A stretch of 10,736 nt of DNA from Desulfatitalea sp. Lineage in GTDB: Bacteria; Desulfobacterota; Desulfobacteria; Desulfobacterales; Desulfosarcinaceae. Positions 7,408 to 10,736 of the stretch are shown one piece after another. Below the pieces are notes generated by a model. The model saw only the letters and a list, made by a program, of their open reading frames with translations. It did no database searches and was not told where the DNA came from. Position 1 is the first letter of the stretch, and every line of letters starts with the position of its first letter. The DNA lies in the NCBI GenBank assembly GCA_013041835.1, contig JABDRH010000271.1, positions 1 through 10,736 of the forward strand. Direction: 5' to 3'. The position numbers were made by a program, and so were the translations under genes.

Positions 7408-7816
7408 TGAGACACTCTATGAGGAATATACCCAAGATAAAGAGTTTGAACGACTCATGGCGCAAGAGGATCTCATCATACAGGTAACTGAATCTTTCTG
7501 TAAAATCCTCGAAAATGAAAATATAAAGAGAAAGGATCTTGCTGAATTGCTTGGAAAGACTAAAGGCTTTATTTCACAGATACTTAATGGCACTAGCAAT
7601 GTTACACTTAGGACTATTTCTGATATCGCTCAAGTTCTTGGCCATAGAGTTGATTTTAAAATCCACAAAAAAAACCAAGTCCCGAAACGAGATACTTTTT
7701 ACCAAGATTGGGACGAGAATACGCTAGGTAGATTTAACAATATCAACCCTTCTGATGACTATCCCTCCACCGACAGCGCTACTGAGCCTGAAGGTGAATG
7801 GGCATTAGCTTCCTGA
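7400..7816 (+). CDS. XRE-family HigA-like antitoxin/regulator with C-terminal extension
   Basis: A 138-residue protein from ATG 7400, chosen because AAAGGGG (7386-7392) sits seven bases upstream; an earlier ATG at 7373 lacks such a site. A helical lead (1-40) precedes a helix-turn-helix of the lambda-repressor type: IKRKDLAELLGKTKGFISQI then LNGTSNVTLRTISDIAQVLG (about 42-81). After residue 90 comes a polar tail with scattered aromatic residues (TFYQDWDENTLGRF, then EGEWALAS at the end). In chaperone-controlled systems such as M. tuberculosis HigA1 (Rv1956) a C-terminal chaperone-addiction segment follows the DNA-binding domain, and this tail is the equivalent position. It probably neutralised the adjacent HigB-like toxin and represses the operon promoter. 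The next gene overlaps its end by 19 bases. Confidence 0.85.
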   Translation: MTNETLYEEYTQDKEFERLMAQEDLIIQVTESFCKILENENIKRKDLAELLGKTKGFISQILNGTSNVTLRTISDIAQVLGHRVDFKIHKKNQVPKRDTFYQDWDENTLGRFNNINPSDDYPSTDSATEPEGEWALAS

Positions 7817-8319
7817 ACAACATGAATATTAAAAGGCCAAAAGAAGAATTTAAAACGCTTGCAAAAATCTCTCGATGCACTGAATTAATAGGTCTATATT
7901 TAGTCAATGCTCAAGTGAGTCGGAAACCAGAAATTGGGCAGTTTAAGAACATTGGGGCCGAGTTTGAATATTCTGGAAGCCTCTTTGAAAGAAAGGACGA
8001 TCAGTTTCAAGCCAAAGTTGATATTTCTGTAAGAGGGGTCAACAAAGATGAGGATGAACCTCAACCAGAAGTGAGCATTCAAGGTGAATATCTTGTCACC
8101 TACAAAATTATATACAATTCGGAAATTTGCGATGCGGATCTTGAAGTGTTCTGTTCGATAAACGCCCTTTATAATGTCTGGCCCTACTTTCGGCACCTTG
8201 TCTCAAGCATGTGCAATACAATGTATATTCCACAGCTTCTGCTTCCTCTTTTAAGAATTATTCAGGGAAAACAGGCTGATGACAGAGATATGATTGAAGA
8301 GACACCACAGGTAGAGTAA
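7798..8319 (+). CDS. SecB-like chaperone of a toxin-antitoxin-chaperone (TAC) type operon
   Basis: A 173-residue protein whose second half shows the SecB-fold signature as seen in solitary SecB-like chaperones: alternating beta strands (QAKVDISVRG, VSIQGEYLVTYKI), then INALYNVWPYFRHLVSS and YIPQLLLPLLR (about 121-153). The canonical export chaperone SecB holds unfolded preproteins for SecA; its relatives in TAC systems (Rv1957) instead hold the antitoxin C-terminus and protect it from proteases. The gene starts inside the XRE gene (ATG 7798, with AAGG four bases before), so the two are translationally coupled; ATG 7822 is an alternative with no ribosome site. The AT-rich base composition matches the XRE gene and differs from the genes on both sides. 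I favour the antitoxin-chaperone role over general export because of the gene order. Confidence 0.8.
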   Translation: MGISFLNNMNIKRPKEEFKTLAKISRCTELIGLYLVNAQVSRKPEIGQFKNIGAEFEYSGSLFERKDDQFQAKVDISVRGVNKDEDEPQPEVSIQGEYLVTYKIIYNSEICDADLEVFCSINALYNVWPYFRHLVSSMCNTMYIPQLLLPLLRIIQGKQADDRDMIEETPQVE

Positions 8320-8427
8320 CCAAAGTCATTTTGCTCAGAATGAAGATTGTCACCATATTCTCCCTATCCAATAGCTTGATATATTATCCGACACCAATCA
8401 GCGCTCAGGTCTTGTGGATCAAAAATG

Positions 8428-8454
8428 AAAGGGCCTGGTAGCACCAAGCCCTTT
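8428..8454 (-). terminator. Hairpin between the islet and the right-hand genes
   Basis: AAAGGGC-C-TGG and CCA-A-GCCCTTT form a stem with one mismatch around a five-base loop. The T-rich tract follows only on the minus strand (CATTTTTG), where no gene needs it, so its job is uncertain. On the plus strand it could slow transcription leaving the islet or lie in the next gene's leader. Confidence 0.3.
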
Positions 8455-8480
8455 AGATGACGATGGTTTCCATATTGCAT

Positions 8481-9113
8481 ATGAACTTTAAGAGCAGGAT
8501 TTCTTTCGGTAGTATGATGTTGCTCTACTGCCTGGTATCTGCCGGCGGCATCGGCTGGCTGGGCGGGCGGCCCAATACCGCCTGGGCCCAGGAGAGGGGA
8601 AAACCTGCGGAAGAGGTGATTAAAGTCACGCGCATTGCACCCGCGGAGCAGGGTGGTCAAGCGTACCGGCTGGTCTATACGGTTTCAGCGGCGTTGCCGG
8701 TCTACTGGCGTTTCAAGACCGACTTCAATAATGATTTTCTTGTCGAGAACAAGTTTATCCAGGCACATCGGGTGATTTCACGGCAGGGCAATACGGTTAT
8801 CACCGAAAACAAGTACACCAACCGCCCCACTGCCTCCTTCCGATGGCAAACGGTGGTCGTGCCGGAAATATATCGTATCGAATTCAAGCTGTTGAATCCG
8901 GAAGCATGCCATCACACGTTTCACTATGGCAACATCCAGTTGGAAGCCGTTGCGGGGGGCACACGCGTGACCCAGATCGCCTATTTTGACTTCGCCGGCG
9001 CCACCTTGTGGGCCATCTATCCCTGGCGGGGAGGCATGCGGGATTTTCTGACTTACACGGCCCGTTGGGAACAGGAGACGATCCAGCGGCTCAAGGCGCG
9101 TTACGTCCGCTGA
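8481..9113 (+). CDS. Exported SRPBCC/START-like domain protein
   Basis: From ATG 8481 the product has 210 residues; an ATG at 8457 would add eight before the signal peptide, and neither has a good ribosome site. The N-terminus is a signal peptide: basic NFKSR, a hydrophobic run (MMLLYCLVSAGGIGWLGG), and a likely AWA-QE cleavage, so the mature protein is periplasmic or secreted. The remainder has the strand pattern of SRPBCC/polyketide-cyclase-like ligand-binding proteins: VYWRFKTDFNNDFL, HRVISRQGNTVITENKY, SFRWQTVVVPEIYRIEFKLL, HHTFHYGNIQLEAV, then a C-terminal helix GGMRDFLTYTARWEQETIQR. Such folds hold hydrophobic ligands; none can be named here. The next gene follows 32 bases later on the same strand, so the two probably form an envelope operon. 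Confidence 0.7.
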   Translation: MNFKSRISFGSMMLLYCLVSAGGIGWLGGRPNTAWAQERGKPAEEVIKVTRIAPAEQGGQAYRLVYTVSAALPVYWRFKTDFNNDFLVENKFIQAHRVISRQGNTVITENKYTNRPTASFRWQTVVVPEIYRIEFKLLNPEACHHTFHYGNIQLEAVAGGTRVTQIAYFDFAGATLWAIYPWRGGMRDFLTYTARWEQETIQRLKARYVR

Positions 9114-9145
9114 GCATGCCAATCCCATCATTTGTAGAAGACGAG

Positions 9146-10654
9146 ATGAAAAGACAAGGCACTTGTTTATCTTTGCTGGGGTGGATGTTGCTGTGTCTGT
9201 TTGGGTTCGGCGGCTGTGCCGGTGTGCCGCTGCCCACGCGTTCTTCATGGATGGGTGAAGAGGGCCAACTGGGTGGTTGCGCTGCCTTCTTTGCCGCCCA
9301 GGACGATACGGCGCTCCAAGCACAAGTGATGGACCCCGGTGTCTTCCGGGTGCCAGGCTATCCTTACTTGCGCGTGAATCGATTCCTGGCTTCCTTTGGA
9401 AACGCGGTAGATTCCCCAGAGGCTTTCGAGGTCTGGGTGGATCGGATGCAGGCTTTGGATCTGGAGGCGCGACGTCACGAATGGGTCAATCTGCCCGGCC
9501 CGCCGCCATCGGAGGCACAATCCCATCAAATCCATCAGCGGGCGACGATATGCGGTGAGGCCTTGCGCGAGGCAGATTTCAAATGGGCTTGGCAACGCCA
9601 AAAATTGAAAGACGCCATCGCCGTCCCGGATGAGTATATCGAAACGCGCCGGGTGTTGGGCATCTACGCGCTGACCCAATGGTTTGTCTCCCGTGGCGTG
9701 AGAGACTGGCACGAAGAAGCCCTCCGGCAATTTTCAACAGCACCTCCCGAGCACCGGTCACCCACGAAGCGCTACTGGCCGCCCGGAGCCGTTTTCGAGG
9801 CTGATGCAACGGGGCGTTTTGCGTTCGTTCAACCGGATGCGCTGGGCATTCCGGTATTTTCCCCGGATGAAAGGGCGGCGCTGTTCAGGTCGTTTGCGCC
9901 GGTCTGGGAGATAGACACTCGGAACGATGCCGACCGCATCGGCGCGCCGATGTGGTCGGCCGACGGGCGGGTGATGATCGATGTCGGCAGGACGCCTGTC
10001 TACCTGAAACTAAACTACACTCATTTCGGCGGCCGGGTGTTGATCCAGCTCAACTACATTATTTGGTTTCCAGCCAGACCCAAGACCGGCGTACTGGATA
10101 TCTATGGTGGCCACTTGGATGGATTGAATTATCGCGTCACCCTGGATATTGACGGTTCCCCCCTGCTGTATGAGACGATGCACAACTGTGGTTGTTACTA
10201 CAAGGCGTATTTCACCGAACGGCTCAAGGTGCGGCAAGCGATCGATTATGCCGAGCCGCCATTGATGTTCCCGGCACCGGCTGTGGACGCCGGCGCTGAA
10301 GTGATGGTGGTGAGTATGCAAAGCCGCACCCACTATGTTCAGCACTTGTATGCCGCCCCGCGAGAAGGTGCAACGGACACAGGCTATCGATTAATGGATT
10401 ATAATATACTGCGCAGCCTGCCCCTGCCCGATACCGGTCGGCGCAGCATGTTTCGACCGGACGGCATCGCCTTCGGCAGCCAGCGGCTGGAACGATTTGT
10501 CCTATGGCCCACGGGCGTGAATTCACCGGGCGCCATGCGCCAGTGGGGACGTCATGCCGTGGCCTTTGTCGGCAAACGCCACTTCGACGATCCTTTCTAC
10601 ATGGAAAAGATGTTCCAACGGGCCGTCGCGGCCGACAATTCATCACTGCCGTGA
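9146..10654 (+). CDS. Large lipoprotein of unknown function
   Basis: A 502-residue protein from ATG 9146, chosen because it begins a lipoprotein signal: MKRQ, a hydrophobic run LSLLGWMLLCLFG, and FGGC with Cys24 as the lipidated residue (Phe at -3 is a little unusual). The reading frame extends upstream to 9008 but there it overlaps the preceding gene. I recognise no named domain. The N-terminal third is helical and acidic (VDRMQALDLEARRHEW). The central to C-terminal part is rich in beta strands and aromatic residues, with VYLKLNYTHFGGRVLIQLNY (about 285-304), a GGHLDGLNYRVTLDIDG stretch (about 320-336) and MHNCGCYYKAYF (about 344-355), whose paired cysteines stand out. Its membrane anchor and the neighbouring exported SRPBCC-like protein suggest a shared envelope task, possibly with a hydrophobic ligand; that is inference. 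No terminator is clear after it. Confidence 0.8.
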   Translation: MKRQGTCLSLLGWMLLCLFGFGGCAGVPLPTRSSWMGEEGQLGGCAAFFAAQDDTALQAQVMDPGVFRVPGYPYLRVNRFLASFGNAVDSPEAFEVWVDRMQALDLEARRHEWVNLPGPPPSEAQSHQIHQRATICGEALREADFKWAWQRQKLKDAIAVPDEYIETRRVLGIYALTQWFVSRGVRDWHEEALRQFSTAPPEHRSPTKRYWPPGAVFEADATGRFAFVQPDALGIPVFSPDERAALFRSFAPVWEIDTRNDADRIGAPMWSADGRVMIDVGRTPVYLKLNYTHFGGRVLIQLNYIIWFPARPKTGVLDIYGGHLDGLNYRVTLDIDGSPLLYETMHNCGCYYKAYFTERLKVRQAIDYAEPPLMFPAPAVDAGAEVMVVSMQSRTHYVQHLYAAPREGATDTGYRLMDYNILRSLPLPDTGRRSMFRPDGIAFGSQRLERFVLWPTGVNSPGAMRQWGRHAVAFVGKRHFDDPFYMEKMFQRAVAADNSSLP

Positions 10655-10714
10655 TCCGGCGCCATCCTCATCATTTCCGCTTTCCAATCAACAAGAGCCC
10701 TAAATCGCCGTCTA

Positions 10715-10723
10715 TGCTATAAT
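10715..10723 (+). promoter_or_regulatory. Extended -10 promoter for a gene beyond the right edge
   Basis: TGC directly before TATAAT (10718-10723) makes a perfect extended -10 element. No -35 match is seen 17 bases upstream, which such promoters tolerate. Transcription would start near 10730 and leave the window. Confidence 0.45.
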
Positions 10724-10736
10724 ATGCACAGTCGTT

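Noticed and set aside
6966..8450. Attachment-site repeat of the tRNA-fMet 3' end
   Set aside because: I looked for a second copy of the TTCGAATCCTCTCCCCGC segment downstream and found none in the window.

Overview
The window looks like a chromosomal segment from a GC-rich Gram-negative bacterium. My best guess is a Desulfobacterota (deltaproteobacterial) relative. This rests on the style of the housekeeping proteins, a ThrH-type enzyme beside homoserine dehydrogenase, and a Gram-negative lipoprotein signal; no marker fixes the taxon. Most of the DNA is GC-rich, but about 7016-8450 is visibly AT-rich and looks acquired.

Left part, minus strand: purM (2860-3906) and tsaD (1697-2779) run leftward. 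After a 259-base gap comes a third minus-strand gene (1437 to beyond base 1). It resembles a long polymorphic-toxin or secreted-effector protein and is broken near its start by a 4-base tandem duplication. Middle, plus strand: diverging from purM is a tight cluster of hom (4062-5378), thrH (5397-6023), a YbgC-like thioesterase (6027-6446) and a YggU/DUF167 protein (6449-6793). A 28-base near-perfect palindrome lies in the purM/hom divergent gap. Hom and ThrH together suggest homoserine/threonine metabolism.

Next is an initiator tRNA-fMet gene (6889-6965) with its own promoter and terminator. Directly beyond it lies the AT-rich islet. It holds a promoter with an overlapping imperfect palindrome and a 53-codon fragment matching the C-terminal half of a HigB/Gp49-type RelE-fold toxin. 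This is followed, with overlaps, by an XRE-family antitoxin-like gene and a SecB-like chaperone gene. The order toxin-antitoxin-chaperone is that of TAC (chaperone-controlled toxin-antitoxin) systems, but the toxin lacks its N-terminal half. This is the most interesting system in the window.

Right part: GC-rich DNA resumes with a secreted SRPBCC/START-like protein (8481-9113) and a large lipoprotein of unknown function (9146-10654), probably one operon. The window ends with an extended -10 promoter-like sequence for a gene off the right edge.
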